Shown here: piece by piece, positions 26,701 through 34,786 of the stretch | How the letters are laid out: the number at the start of each line of letters is the position of its first letter | How positions within the stretch are numbered: the stretch's first letter is position 1 | Assembly (NCBI GenBank): GCA_050250575.1 | Contig: JBFWOJ010000003.1 | Coordinates: 227,697-291,696, forward strand | Length of the DNA stretch: 64,000 bases | DNA from: SHVO01 sp050250575 | GTDB taxonomy: Bacteria > Pseudomonadota > Alphaproteobacteria > Rhodospirillales > Rhodospirillaceae | Direction: 5' to 3' | Translations under genes and position numbers: made by a program | Notes under the pieces: model-generated | Database searches by the model: none | What the model was told of the DNA's origin: nothing | The model's input: the letters and a program-made list of their open reading frames with translations, nothing else

Positions 26701-27741
26701 TTGACGGCAGGCGAGAAGCCATTGATGGCCCTAGAAGCGGCGGAGGCGCCCGAGTTGGTGCGCCGGATGCTCGCCGCCAACCGTACGGTTCTCGCCGAAC
26801 TCGGCGAGTCTTTGCGCCGGCAACCCCCCTCGGTCGTATTGACCTGCGCGCGCGGAAGCTCCGATCACGCAACCCTGTTCGGCAAATACCTCATCGAGCA
26901 GTATCTGCGCTTGCCGGTTTCATCGATGGCGCCGTCCGTGGTGTCGGTCGCCGGTGCGCCGCCACGAGATCTGCGCACGGCGCTCGTCGTCGCGGTTTCA
27001 CAATCGGGCCGCAGCCCGGACATCATTGCCGCCGTTACCGCAGCCGCCCAAGCCGGGGCGCGCGTCGTCGCGATCGTCAACGATGCGGGCTCTCCGCTAG
27101 CCCAGGCGGCCTCACTTGTCGTGCCTCTTCATGCCGGCGCGGAAAGAAGCGTCGCGGCGACAAAGACCTGTATTGCAAGCCTCGCCGCCATCGCTGATTT
27201 GGTGCACCACTGGTCGAACAATGCGGCCTTGGCCGCAGCGCTCAGGAACTTGCCTTCGGATCTGGGCGACGCCGCGCTGTTGGATTGGTCCGCCATGACG
27301 AGCTCCTTCCTGACCGCGCACAATCTTTTTGTCGTCAGCCGCGGCGCGGGTTTCGGCGTCGCGCAGGAGATGGCACTGAAGCTGAAGGAAACCTGCGCGC
27401 TGCACGCCGAAGCGTTCAGCGCGGCTGAAGTCGAGCACGGCGCGGCCGCGATCGTACGCGACGGACTTCCGGTCCTGATGTTGGCGCCGCCCGATCAGGC
27501 GGGGCCGGAAGTCATCGCACTTGCGGAACGATTTGCGCAGCGCGGCGCGGAGGTGCTGTGCGCAGGCCTTGAAATCTCGGCAAATGGCGTGACGGCGCTG
27601 CCCGTGCCTGGCGGTCTCGGCGCGCTCGCGCCCATTGTCTGGCTGCCGAGCTTCTATGCCTCCGTGGTAGAACTGTCTCTCGCTCGCGGACTGGATCCGG
27701 ACCGCCCGCCCTACCTCAACAAGGTCACCAGGACAGTATGA
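26701..27741 (+). CDS. SIS-domain glucosamine-6-phosphate deaminase (NagB-II type)
   Basis: A 346-residue protein with two SIS domains resembling the isomerase half of GlmS but lacking the glutaminase domain. Landmarks: CARGSSDHA, VAVSQSGRSPDI and AEAFSAAEVEHGAAAI. Family members of this length next to nagA deaminate glucosamine-6-phosphate to fructose-6-phosphate plus ammonia, replacing classical NagB. The start is TTG, supported by TAAGGAG eight bases upstream; ATG 26725 is an alternative. It is the first gene of the forward operon and overlaps nagA by four bases. Confidence 0.87.
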   Translation: MTAGEKPLMALEAAEAPELVRRMLAANRTVLAELGESLRRQPPSVVLTCARGSSDHATLFGKYLIEQYLRLPVSSMAPSVVSVAGAPPRDLRTALVVAVSQSGRSPDIIAAVTAAAQAGARVVAIVNDAGSPLAQAASLVVPLHAGAERSVAATKTCIASLAAIADLVHHWSNNAALAAALRNLPSDLGDAALLDWSAMTSSFLTAHNLFVVSRGAGFGVAQEMALKLKETCALHAEAFSAAEVEHGAAAIVRDGLPVLMLAPPDQAGPEVIALAERFAQRGAEVLCAGLEISANGVTALPVPGGLGALAPIVWLPSFYASVVELSLARGLDPDRPPYLNKVTRTV

Positions 27742-28889
27742 ACCGCTTTGCACTCGTAGGTGCACGTATTCTGATACCGGCCGGCTTCATTGGCGGTCAT
27801 GCATTAGTTGTCGACGACGATCGTATTGCCGCGATCGTGCCGCAAGGCGAGGTGCCCAGCGACTGCGAGCACGTCGACCTCAAAGATGGCGACCTGCTGC
27901 CCGGCTTCATCGATTGCCAGGTGAACGGCGGCGGCGGCGTGCTTTTCAATGATTTGCCGACTGTGGAAGGGATCAGAGCCATTGGCGCGGCGCACCGGAA
28001 ATTCGGTACCACAGGGTTTCTGCCGACACTCATCAGCGATGACCTTGCCGTCATGGACAAGGCCATCGATGCCGTGGAAGAGGCCCTTGCCCAGCAAGTG
28101 CCCGGTGTCCTCGGCATTCATCTCGAGGGGCCATTCCTCAATCCGTCGCGCGCCGGCATCCATGACCGCCAGCGCATCCAGAAAATAGACGACAGCGCCA
28201 TTGCAAGACTCACGCGCCTGTGTGGCGGCCGAACCGTCGTCACCCTCGCTCCGGAATGTGCACCGCCCGGCACGATTGCCGCGCTCAAGGCCAAGGGCGC
28301 CATCGTCTGCGCGGGCCATAGCGCGGCCAGTTACGATGAGACGCGGTGTGCGCTGGCGGAAGGGCTGTCGGGCTTCACGCACCTCTTCAATGCAATGACG
28401 CCGTTCACGAGCCGGGAGCCCGGAATGGTCGGCGCCGCGCTGGAAGACCAAGCGAGCTGGTGCGGATTGATCGCCGACCTGCACCACGTTCATCCCGCAT
28501 CCATTGCCGTGGCATTGCGCGCCAAGGGATGTGAGAACTTTATTCTGGTGACCGACGCCATGCCGACGGTGGGGTGGGACGGCACAACTTTCATGCTCGG
28601 GAAGACTCCAGTCACGGCCAGGGATGGACGGCTCACGGGACCGGATGGAACCCTTGCCGGCGCGCACCTCGACATGGCCAGGGCCGTGCGCAATATGATG
28701 TCCGACGTCGGCCTTGAGCCGGCGAAGGCTGTGGCCTTGGCAAGCGCCTCACCCGCTGCGTTCCTGGGCATCGACGGCCTTCGCGGCCGGATTGCCCCGG
28801 GCCTCGCGGCTGATCTCGTCCACGTGGACAGCTGCACCGCTGACGGGATGGACGTGCTTGCGACCTGGATCGGCGGCGTGCGAGCCTGA
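27738..28889 (+). CDS. nagA: N-acetylglucosamine-6-phosphate deacetylase
   Basis: A 383-residue amidohydrolase. Metal and substrate motifs are visible in order: DCQVNGGGGV, HLEGPFLNPSRAGIH, CAGHSAASYDE, FTHLFNAM and ADLHHVHP, with TDAMPTVG carrying the catalytic Asp. It removes acetate from GlcNAc-6-phosphate to give glucosamine-6-phosphate, substrate of the preceding deaminase. ATG overlaps the deaminase stop (ATGA 27738-27741). Confidence 0.96.
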   Translation: MNRFALVGARILIPAGFIGGHALVVDDDRIAAIVPQGEVPSDCEHVDLKDGDLLPGFIDCQVNGGGGVLFNDLPTVEGIRAIGAAHRKFGTTGFLPTLISDDLAVMDKAIDAVEEALAQQVPGVLGIHLEGPFLNPSRAGIHDRQRIQKIDDSAIARLTRLCGGRTVVTLAPECAPPGTIAALKAKGAIVCAGHSAASYDETRCALAEGLSGFTHLFNAMTPFTSREPGMVGAALEDQASWCGLIADLHHVHPASIAVALRAKGCENFILVTDAMPTVGWDGTTFMLGKTPVTARDGRLTGPDGTLAGAHLDMARAVRNMMSDVGLEPAKAVALASASPAAFLGIDGLRGRIAPGLAADLVHVDSCTADGMDVLATWIGGVRA

Positions 28890-28893
28890 CCCC

Positions 28894-29778
28894 ATGACGA
28901 AAACCGAAACCGTCAGCGCGCGTTACGCAACCCTCGATCTGTGGCCGACTGCCGATGCGGTCGAAGCCATGTTCGAGGGCCAGCTCTCTGCGGCCGCCGC
29001 CGTGCGATCAGCGACTGCAGTTATCGCCGCCGCGGCCGAAGCGGCCGCAAATCGCCTGCGCAGCGGAAAGGGACGCCTGATCTATGCGGGCGCCGGAACC
29101 TCCGGGCGCATCGCGCTGCAGGACGGTGTGGAACTTGGTCCCACGTTCGATTGGCCGGACAACCGGCTTGTCTACCTGTTAGCCGGGGGACAGCTAGCCA
29201 TCACCGCCAGCGTCGAGGACGCCGAAGACGATGCCGACGATGGCGGCAGGCTGATCGCTGAGGCCAAAACCGGCGCCGATGACGTGGTCATCGGCGTTGC
29301 GGCATCCGGTCAGACACCGTTCACCGTCGCCGTAGTGGAAGCGGCGCGCAAATCCGGCGCGCTGACGATCGGCGTGACGGGCAATGCGGATACGCCCCTG
29401 CTGAAAGCGGCCGAGTTCGGCGTCCTGCTGCCGACCGGCGAAGAGGTCATCGCCGGCTCGACCCGGATGAAAGCCGGCACAGCGCAGAAGATCGCACTGA
29501 ACCTGTTGTCCACGGCGGTCATGCTGCGCCTGGGTCTCGTGCACGGGAACCTGATGGTTGCCATGCGCTCCTCGAACAAGAAGCTGGTGCAACGCGCCAT
29601 GGAGATCGTACGAGCGATTGCCGGCAGCTCGCCGGAGGCGGCGAAGGCCGCACTCATCCAGACCGACGGGGACATCCGCACGGCGGTGCTGGTGGCGCGC
29701 GGTGCAAGCCTCGAAGAAGCGCGCGCGGCGATTGCCGCGGCCAACGGCGTCTTGCGTCAAGCGATGAGCCGGAAATGA
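28894..29778 (+). CDS. murQ: N-acetylmuramic acid 6-phosphate etherase
   Basis: A 294-residue SIS-domain enzyme of normal length. YAGAGTSGRIALQDGVELGPTF holds the phosphate-binding loop and the conserved Glu; VIGVAASGQTPF, IAGSTRMKAGTAQK and the C-terminal GDIRTAVLVARGASLEEAR (helix region) fit MurQ. It cleaves the lactyl ether of MurNAc-6-phosphate to GlcNAc-6-phosphate and D-lactate. The start ATG 28894 follows the nagA stop by four bases. It overlaps the kinase gene by four bases. Confidence 0.95.
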   Translation: MTKTETVSARYATLDLWPTADAVEAMFEGQLSAAAAVRSATAVIAAAAEAAANRLRSGKGRLIYAGAGTSGRIALQDGVELGPTFDWPDNRLVYLLAGGQLAITASVEDAEDDADDGGRLIAEAKTGADDVVIGVAASGQTPFTVAVVEAARKSGALTIGVTGNADTPLLKAAEFGVLLPTGEEVIAGSTRMKAGTAQKIALNLLSTAVMLRLGLVHGNLMVAMRSSNKKLVQRAMEIVRAIAGSSPEAAKAALIQTDGDIRTAVLVARGASLEEARAAIAAANGVLRQAMSRK

Positions 29779-30641
29779 TCGATCTCTATCTCGGCGTCGA
29801 CGCCGGCGGCAGCCACTGCCGCGCGCGAATCGCGGACGCGAGCGGGAAGGTGCTGGGCGCCGGCGAGGCGGGACCGGCTAACGCGCGGATCGGCATGGAG
29901 AGGTTGCGCGCGACACTCATGGAGGCGTGCGGCCATGCGCTTCATCAGGCGGGGCTTCAAAACGCAGGAGAGCGAATCAGCGCCGGACTCGGCATTGCCG
30001 GAATATCGCGGCCCGGTGTCCGCGAAGCCCTGGCGAATTTGGATCTCCCGTTCGCGAAAGTACGCTGGGAGACGGACGCCGCCATAGCCAATCTCGGAGC
30101 TCACAACGGCGGCGACGGCGCGACCTTGATCCTTGGCACGGGCAGCATCGCCTATATCAAGGTCAACGGCGGGAGCTTCTCCATCGGCGGATATGGATTT
30201 CCCATCTCCGACGAAGGCGGCGGCGCGGCGCTTGGCCTCAGCGCGGTGCGGCACGCCTTGCGCGCCCTGGACGGGCGAACCAAGCCCACACCCCTGAGCG
30301 CGGCGATCACCAGTCGCTTCAGTCACGAAACGCCGCGGGTGATTGCGTGGATGGATATCGCGACACCCAAAGATTACGCGGCTTTCGCCCCCGTCGTCTT
30401 TGACTTCGCCGAAGCCGACGATGAGATCGCGCGTTCGATTGTGGAGAGCGCCGCGCTCCACGTCGAGACCTTCATCGAGACCATTTTCCTCAAGGGGGCA
30501 CCGCGATGCGCTCTCGCCGGCGGACTGGCGCCGCGGATGTGCCCTTGGCTCCGGGAGCGCACCGCGGCCCGTCTGTCGCCGGCGATGGGCGACCCGCTTA
30601 ACGGCGCGCTATTACTGGCGGGCCTGCGCAAGTCCCAATGA
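29775..30641 (+). CDS. BadF/BadG-family sugar kinase (N-acetylglucosamine and/or N-acetylmuramic acid kinase)
   Basis: A 288-residue ASKHA kinase: phosphate-1 loop LGVDAGGSHCRARI, GLGIAGISRPG, LILGTGSIAYI, SDEGGGAALG and ALAGGLAPRM. BadF-type kinases include GlcNAc kinases and the MurNAc/GlcNAc kinase MurK. Coupled by ATGA overlap to murQ, it is well placed to supply MurNAc-6-phosphate, since no AnmK or phosphotransferase gene is visible here. It also overlaps the next (GNAT) gene by four bases. Confidence 0.87.
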   Translation: MIDLYLGVDAGGSHCRARIADASGKVLGAGEAGPANARIGMERLRATLMEACGHALHQAGLQNAGERISAGLGIAGISRPGVREALANLDLPFAKVRWETDAAIANLGAHNGGDGATLILGTGSIAYIKVNGGSFSIGGYGFPISDEGGGAALGLSAVRHALRALDGRTKPTPLSAAITSRFSHETPRVIAWMDIATPKDYAAFAPVVFDFAEADDEIARSIVESAALHVETFIETIFLKGAPRCALAGGLAPRMCPWLRERTAARLSPAMGDPLNGALLLAGLRKSQ

Positions 30642-31074
30642 ATATCCGTAAAGCCGAGCTCTCCGATCTTCCGGCGATTATTGAACTCCCTGAGGCTGAT
30701 GCGCTCGCGGGCCGCCGCGACGTAAGTCTGCCCGAATATCAGAAAATGTTCTTGGCGATCTCCGAGGATCCAAATCAGCTGCTTGTCGTGGCCGAACTGG
30801 ATGGGCCCATCATAGGCTGCGTGCAGATTTCCGTTATTCCCGGATTGTCGCGCGGGGCGTCCTGGCGCGGACAGCTGGAGGGAATGCGGATCCGTCGCGA
30901 TTTCCGCGGTCACGGATACGGGCGTGAACTCGTCACTGGGTGATTGAACATTGCAGGGCGCGCGGGTGTTCCCTGGTCCAACTCACCACCGATCGAAATC
31001 GCGACGGCCCCGAGCGGTTCTACCAGCGCCTGGGTTTCCGCTCGACCCATCATGGAATGAAGCTGGAGCTTTGA
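30638..31074 (+). pseudogene. GNAT acetyltransferase with a frameshift near its C-terminal third
   Basis: The first frame (30638-30943) gives a GNAT N-terminus with GMRIRRDFRGHGYGRELV, the acetyl-CoA loop (R-x-x-G-x-G), then stops early at TGA 30941. One frame over, the sequence continues with HWVIEHCRARGCSLVQLT and RFYQRLGFRSTHHGMKLEL to TGA 31072-31074, which is the normal GNAT end (FYxxLGF). A single-base indel near 30930-30940 explains this. It lies in the amino-sugar operon (ATGA overlap with the kinase) and may acetylate an amino sugar or peptide. Real inactivation or assembly error cannot be told apart. Confidence 0.8.
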
Positions 31075-31088
31075 CGGAGGACGAAGGA

Positions 31089-31784
31089 ATGAGGTTCGAT
31101 CCCGCAGCTTTGCAAGAAATCGGCGCGGCGCATGTGGCCGACGCTCTGACCAAACTGAAATTGCCCAAGCGATTCGGTCCCCCGGAGATGAAACCCGCGT
31201 TCGGAACGCCCGGGCTCATGATCGGCCGCGCCCTTCCGGCCAAACATTTCGGGAGTGTCGATGTCTTCCTGGCCGCCTTCGAACATGCCGAGCCGGGGGA
31301 TATCCTTGTCGCCGACAACGAAGCGCGCCTGGATGAAGGCTGCATCGGCGATCTGATCGCCGCAGAAGCAAAGCTCGCCGGCCTAGCGGCGCTGGTCATA
31401 CACGGCGCCCATCGCGATACGGCCCAGCTGCGCGAGATTGGCCTTCCGGTCTGGAGCCTCGGCCACTTCCCGTTCGGTCCGACGCGCATGAGGCCGACGG
31501 CACCTGGCGACGTCATGCTCGGAAGTTTCGCCGTCACGGACCGCGACATCATCGTCGGTGATGAGGATGGCGTGATCGTCACCGAAGGCGAGACGATCGA
31601 AGAGGTATTGGGCGAAGCGGCACTGATCGCAGGACGCGAGGAGAAACAGCGTGCCGAGATGCGCACCGGGCGTACACTGCGCGAACAACTGAAGTTCGGC
31701 GACTTCATCAGGCAGCGCGCGGCGAACCCCGCGCTGAGCTTTCGCGAGCACATCAACAAAGTGCGCGGCGCCGTGGAGACCTAG
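31089..31784 (+). CDS. RraA-like protein (4-hydroxy-4-methyl-2-oxoglutarate aldolase/RraA family)
   Basis: A 231-residue protein. HVADALTKLK at the start, GDLIAAEAKLAGLAALVIHG and HRDTAQLREIGLPVW match the RraA/aldolase fold, including the Arg-Asp pair used for metal and pyruvate binding (canonical DGxxRD, here HGAHRD). Family members are retro-aldolases or oxaloacetate decarboxylases, or RNase E inhibitors. The start ATG 31089 follows GGAGG by eight bases. It lies 14 bases after the GNAT gene at the end of the amino-sugar operon; a pyruvate- or lactate-linked role would be in keeping but is speculative. It overlaps the convergent amidase gene. Confidence 0.82.
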   Translation: MRFDPAALQEIGAAHVADALTKLKLPKRFGPPEMKPAFGTPGLMIGRALPAKHFGSVDVFLAAFEHAEPGDILVADNEARLDEGCIGDLIAAEAKLAGLAALVIHGAHRDTAQLREIGLPVWSLGHFPFGPTRMRPTAPGDVMLGSFAVTDRDIIVGDEDGVIVTEGETIEEVLGEAALIAGREEKQRAEMRTGRTLREQLKFGDFIRQRAANPALSFREHINKVRGAVET

Positions 31785-33382
31785 ACCGCACTCGTCGCAA
31801 ACGTGGGCGGCGGGAGCCGGCCGAGGATCGCTTCGAGTGCGATCCCCTGGGCGAGGACCTGCAGATCTTCCCCGGGTCGCGCCTGGAGGCACAGTCCAAC
31901 CGGCAAGCCATCCGCCATACCCGCGGGAATGCTGACGCCCGGCGCTCCGATGCGCGGCCCCCAGAACGTGTTGCAGGCGAGCGCATGAACTTCCTCAACC
32001 AGCTTGCCGTTCACCGAGATGAGTTGGCCGGCCGTATCGCCGTTCTCGTTGACCAACGGGGCGGTCACAAGAGAGGTCGGAAATGCGAGGCTGTGGATCT
32101 TGCTCGAGGTGAACGCAGCCTCGTAGGCGGCGGCGGCTTTGCGCGCGATGTCTATTTTTTGCTCCGGCGTGAGCGTCCGCGGTTCACGGCGCAAGGCGAT
32201 CGGCACCGCCCATTCCTGGAATTTAGCCCGAGTGATGCCCGGCGCGTTTACCGCGAGCCATTCGTCGAATTCCTGGGCCCCTTCTGATCGTGCGAGCACG
32301 TCTCCCAAAATTCCATCCCATACGTTCGCGCCTTCGTCGAGGTTCATGAGCGCATGCAGATCAACTTCGACCAGCGTCGCGCCCGCATCCTTGAGACGCG
32401 CGAGCGCTGAGTCGAACACGGTCTTCACATTCGGCTGATGGGGATAGCGCTCCCAGTAGTCGGCGCGCGGCACTCCGAGTCTGATTCCTGCGGCTTTCAA
32501 TGCCGGCGTGCGCTCGCCTGTAATCGCCTGGTCGATGAACGCCACATCGCTCAGCGTGCGCGCCATCGGCCCCAGGGTCAGCGTCACGACCGAGGTCGGC
32601 GGGACAACGCCTTCGCTGGAATAGCGCTTGCGCCAAGCCTTCGGGTTGTTCTTTCCCTCGATGAAATTCTGCAGAGAGTAGGTCGAAGGCCGGAGTCCGG
32701 CGATGCCGGACAGTGCCGCCGGCAGCCGTATGGACCCGCCGGTATCTTCCCCGAGTGCGGCTGGCACAATCCGCGCCGCCACCGCGGCGGCGCTGCCGCC
32801 GCTCGATCCGCCGGAGATTCGGCGAAGATCGTACGGATTGCGTGAGGCGCCGAAATAGCGGTTCGTTCCGGTCGCCCCGCCGGCGTAATTGGCTTTGGCG
32901 AAGATAATAGCGCCGCTGTCCTGGAGTTTCTGAACCACAGGAGCGCTACGCGGAGCGACACGGTTGCCGAGTGCGGCCCGCGGCACCGCCGCCGTGGTCG
33001 GATAACCGGCGACGTCCGTGTGATCCTTCACCACCATCGGAAGGCCGGCAAGCGGACCGGGCTTTGCACCGCCCGCCCGTGCCTTGTCCACCGCAGCGGC
33101 CTCGCTGAGGACGCGCGCGGGGTCGATGGCGACGATGGCGTTGATGTTCTTGTGCTGATCGAGATGGCGCAGGAGGGCGGAGACATAAGTCTCGGCGCGC
33201 AGTTCCCCTTTACGGATGCGTTCGACGACGTCGACGGCACCGAGTTCGAGAAGCCCGCCTGTCTCTTGAGCCGGAACCGCCGAAACCACCGGTGCTGCGG
33301 CGCCCGCCGGCGTGGCCATCAGAGGAAACGCCGCGGCTGATGTTTTCATCAGCGCGCGGCGCGAAAGCTTCCCTACCCCCAT
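31781..33382 (-). CDS. Secreted amidase (amidase signature family), Tat signal
   Basis: A 533-residue protein. The N-terminus LSRRALMKTSAAAFPLMATPAG is a likely Tat signal. The Ser-cisSer-Lys triad is visible: Lys in MVVKDHTDVAG, the serines in SGGSSGGSAAAVAAR and ALGEDTGGSIRLPA. It hydrolyses amide bonds in an unknown substrate. It is the last gene of the secreted-protein operon, 12 bases after the repeat protein gene. Confidence 0.92.
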   Translation of the reverse strand: MGVGKLSRRALMKTSAAAFPLMATPAGAAAPVVSAVPAQETGGLLELGAVDVVERIRKGELRAETYVSALLRHLDQHKNINAIVAIDPARVLSEAAAVDKARAGGAKPGPLAGLPMVVKDHTDVAGYPTTAAVPRAALGNRVAPRSAPVVQKLQDSGAIIFAKANYAGGATGTNRYFGASRNPYDLRRISGGSSGGSAAAVAARIVPAALGEDTGGSIRLPAALSGIAGLRPSTYSLQNFIEGKNNPKAWRKRYSSEGVVPPTSVVTLTLGPMARTLSDVAFIDQAITGERTPALKAAGIRLGVPRADYWERYPHQPNVKTVFDSALARLKDAGATLVEVDLHALMNLDEGANVWDGILGDVLARSEGAQEFDEWLAVNAPGITRAKFQEWAVPIALRREPRTLTPEQKIDIARKAAAAYEAAFTSSKIHSLAFPTSLVTAPLVNENGDTAGQLISVNGKLVEEVHALACNTFWGPRIGAPGVSIPAGMADGLPVGLCLQARPGEDLQVLAQGIALEAILGRLPPPTFATSAV

Positions 33383-33394
33383 AACGGCCCTGCG

Positions 33395-34768
33395 CTACGG
33401 AGCGGCGGCGATCCAGAGCAGCGCCCAAGGACCGTCGATGGGCGTACCGACATCGACCACGGTGTTGGCATCGTGGCTCATGACGTATTGGTAGGAGTCA
33501 TTGCCATTGATGTCGCCGGGCGCTTTGTCGCCATCGTAGGTCCACAGGGCGTACCCGCGCTGAGTCCACTGTTTGCTTCCGTCTTCGCGGGTCATCACGC
33601 CCCAGTCGCCCCAGGGCTTGGCGTCGGCAGGCGCGAGGAACGGACGCCACTTTTCGCAATCGATGGTGCAGCGCGGGTTGGTGCCGAGGTCACGGCCGAC
33701 GGCCGGGCGGATCGGATCGCCCCGCCGGAGCGAGTGCCCGCTGCCCGACTGGAAGATATGGCTGTTGCGGCGATAGAGAGTCTGACCGGTGGCCGTCGCC
33801 AGGACTTTGCCCAGCTTCGAAGTATGCTGAACGGTCACCTCTGGCGGCGCGTAGTAGCGCCGGTGAGCGGCGATTTCGAACATCTTATGCGCGCCGATGC
33901 CGTTCGCGTCTCCGAACAAGAGGTCGCCGGAATACGTGAACAATGCGCGGCCCTTGTAGGTCCATTGCGTGACGCCGTCCTCGCGGGTGCCGACCCCGAA
34001 GTCTCCGCGGGTGAAGGCGATACGCGGCGCAATCAGCGGCTTCCATGCGTCGCGGCACGCGTCGGTGGCACAGGCCTTCATCGATTGCTGCGGCGTGCCG
34101 TTGAAGGCGTAAAGCGACTTGCCCGTGGATTCATCGACCAGAACCATGGCCATGGCGTCTTCGACTTCACGGATCTCGAAGCCGCCCGGCAGCGCGACAT
34201 CTTCCACCGGATACATCTGCACGGCATGCCAGCCTTCCGGCAGCGGTTTGTCTTTCGGGATAGAGGAACTGGTGCGGCCACGCGGCCCGATGCCTTCGCC
34301 GCGGCCGTAGCGCGCCGGGCTGTTGCCGCCGACCGAGCCGGGATCCTTATCCCCGACGTAAGTGTAGACCGGCTTGTTCTTGAAGGCCCATTGCGAGGCG
34401 CCGTCCGAGCGCTTGATCACCGACCAATCGACCGTGCCGACGGCGCCGGCCGGAGCGACGGCCGGGATCCAGGTCTTGGCACATTCGTCGACGCAGGTGG
34501 ACTGGCCGGGCAGGTCCTTGTCGTAGGTATAGAACGTCAGGCCTTCGGCGTTGGCGTAGACGATTTTATCGCGCGGCAGCTTCGTCGCGGCCGTCTTGCT
34601 GAGGCTGTAGCCGGCGGCCAGGCCGAGGGGCTGGTGCGTGATCCCTTGGGGCGTCGCCAACGGTGAAAATTCCACCGGCGCCGTACGCTGCGCCGACATC
34701 GCCGCGCCGCCGACCATCAGCGCCAGGGCGGAAATTCCGCCGATCCAGAATACGGAACGCTTGCTCAT
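33395..34768 (-). CDS. Secreted protein with three COG4315/PF03640-type repeats
   Basis: A 457-residue protein with an N-terminal signal or anchor (ISALALMVGGAAMS). Three copies of a ~60-residue unit are visible: GLTFYTYDKD..CVDECAKTW..WAFKNKPVYTYVGDKDPG (about 73-148), SLYAFNGT..CATDACRDAWKPL..WTYKGRALFTYSGD (about 217-285), and TLYRRN..CTIDCEKWRPFLAP..WTQRGYALWTYDGDKAPGD (about 340-430). Each carries a cysteine pair and ends in a 'yTy.GD' strand, as in the secreted repeats of unknown function of PF03640. It lies 18 bases after the DUF1552 gene. Function unknown; possibly redox or ligand binding at the cell surface. Confidence 0.82.
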   Translation of the reverse strand: MSKRSVFWIGGISALALMVGGAAMSAQRTAPVEFSPLATPQGITHQPLGLAAGYSLSKTAATKLPRDKIVYANAEGLTFYTYDKDLPGQSTCVDECAKTWIPAVAPAGAVGTVDWSVIKRSDGASQWAFKNKPVYTYVGDKDPGSVGGNSPARYGRGEGIGPRGRTSSSIPKDKPLPEGWHAVQMYPVEDVALPGGFEIREVEDAMAMVLVDESTGKSLYAFNGTPQQSMKACATDACRDAWKPLIAPRIAFTRGDFGVGTREDGVTQWTYKGRALFTYSGDLLFGDANGIGAHKMFEIAAHRRYYAPPEVTVQHTSKLGKVLATATGQTLYRRNSHIFQSGSGHSLRRGDPIRPAVGRDLGTNPRCTIDCEKWRPFLAPADAKPWGDWGVMTREDGSKQWTQRGYALWTYDGDKAPGDINGNDSYQYVMSHDANTVVDVGTPIDGPWALLWIAAAP

Positions 34769-34786
34769 GACAATCTCTCCCGTTGA

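Noticed and set aside
26701..27741. Second glucosamine-6-phosphate synthase (GlmS)
   Set aside because: The length and SIS-only layout lack the N-terminal glutaminase domain of GlmS; with nagA next to it, the deaminase role is the better call.
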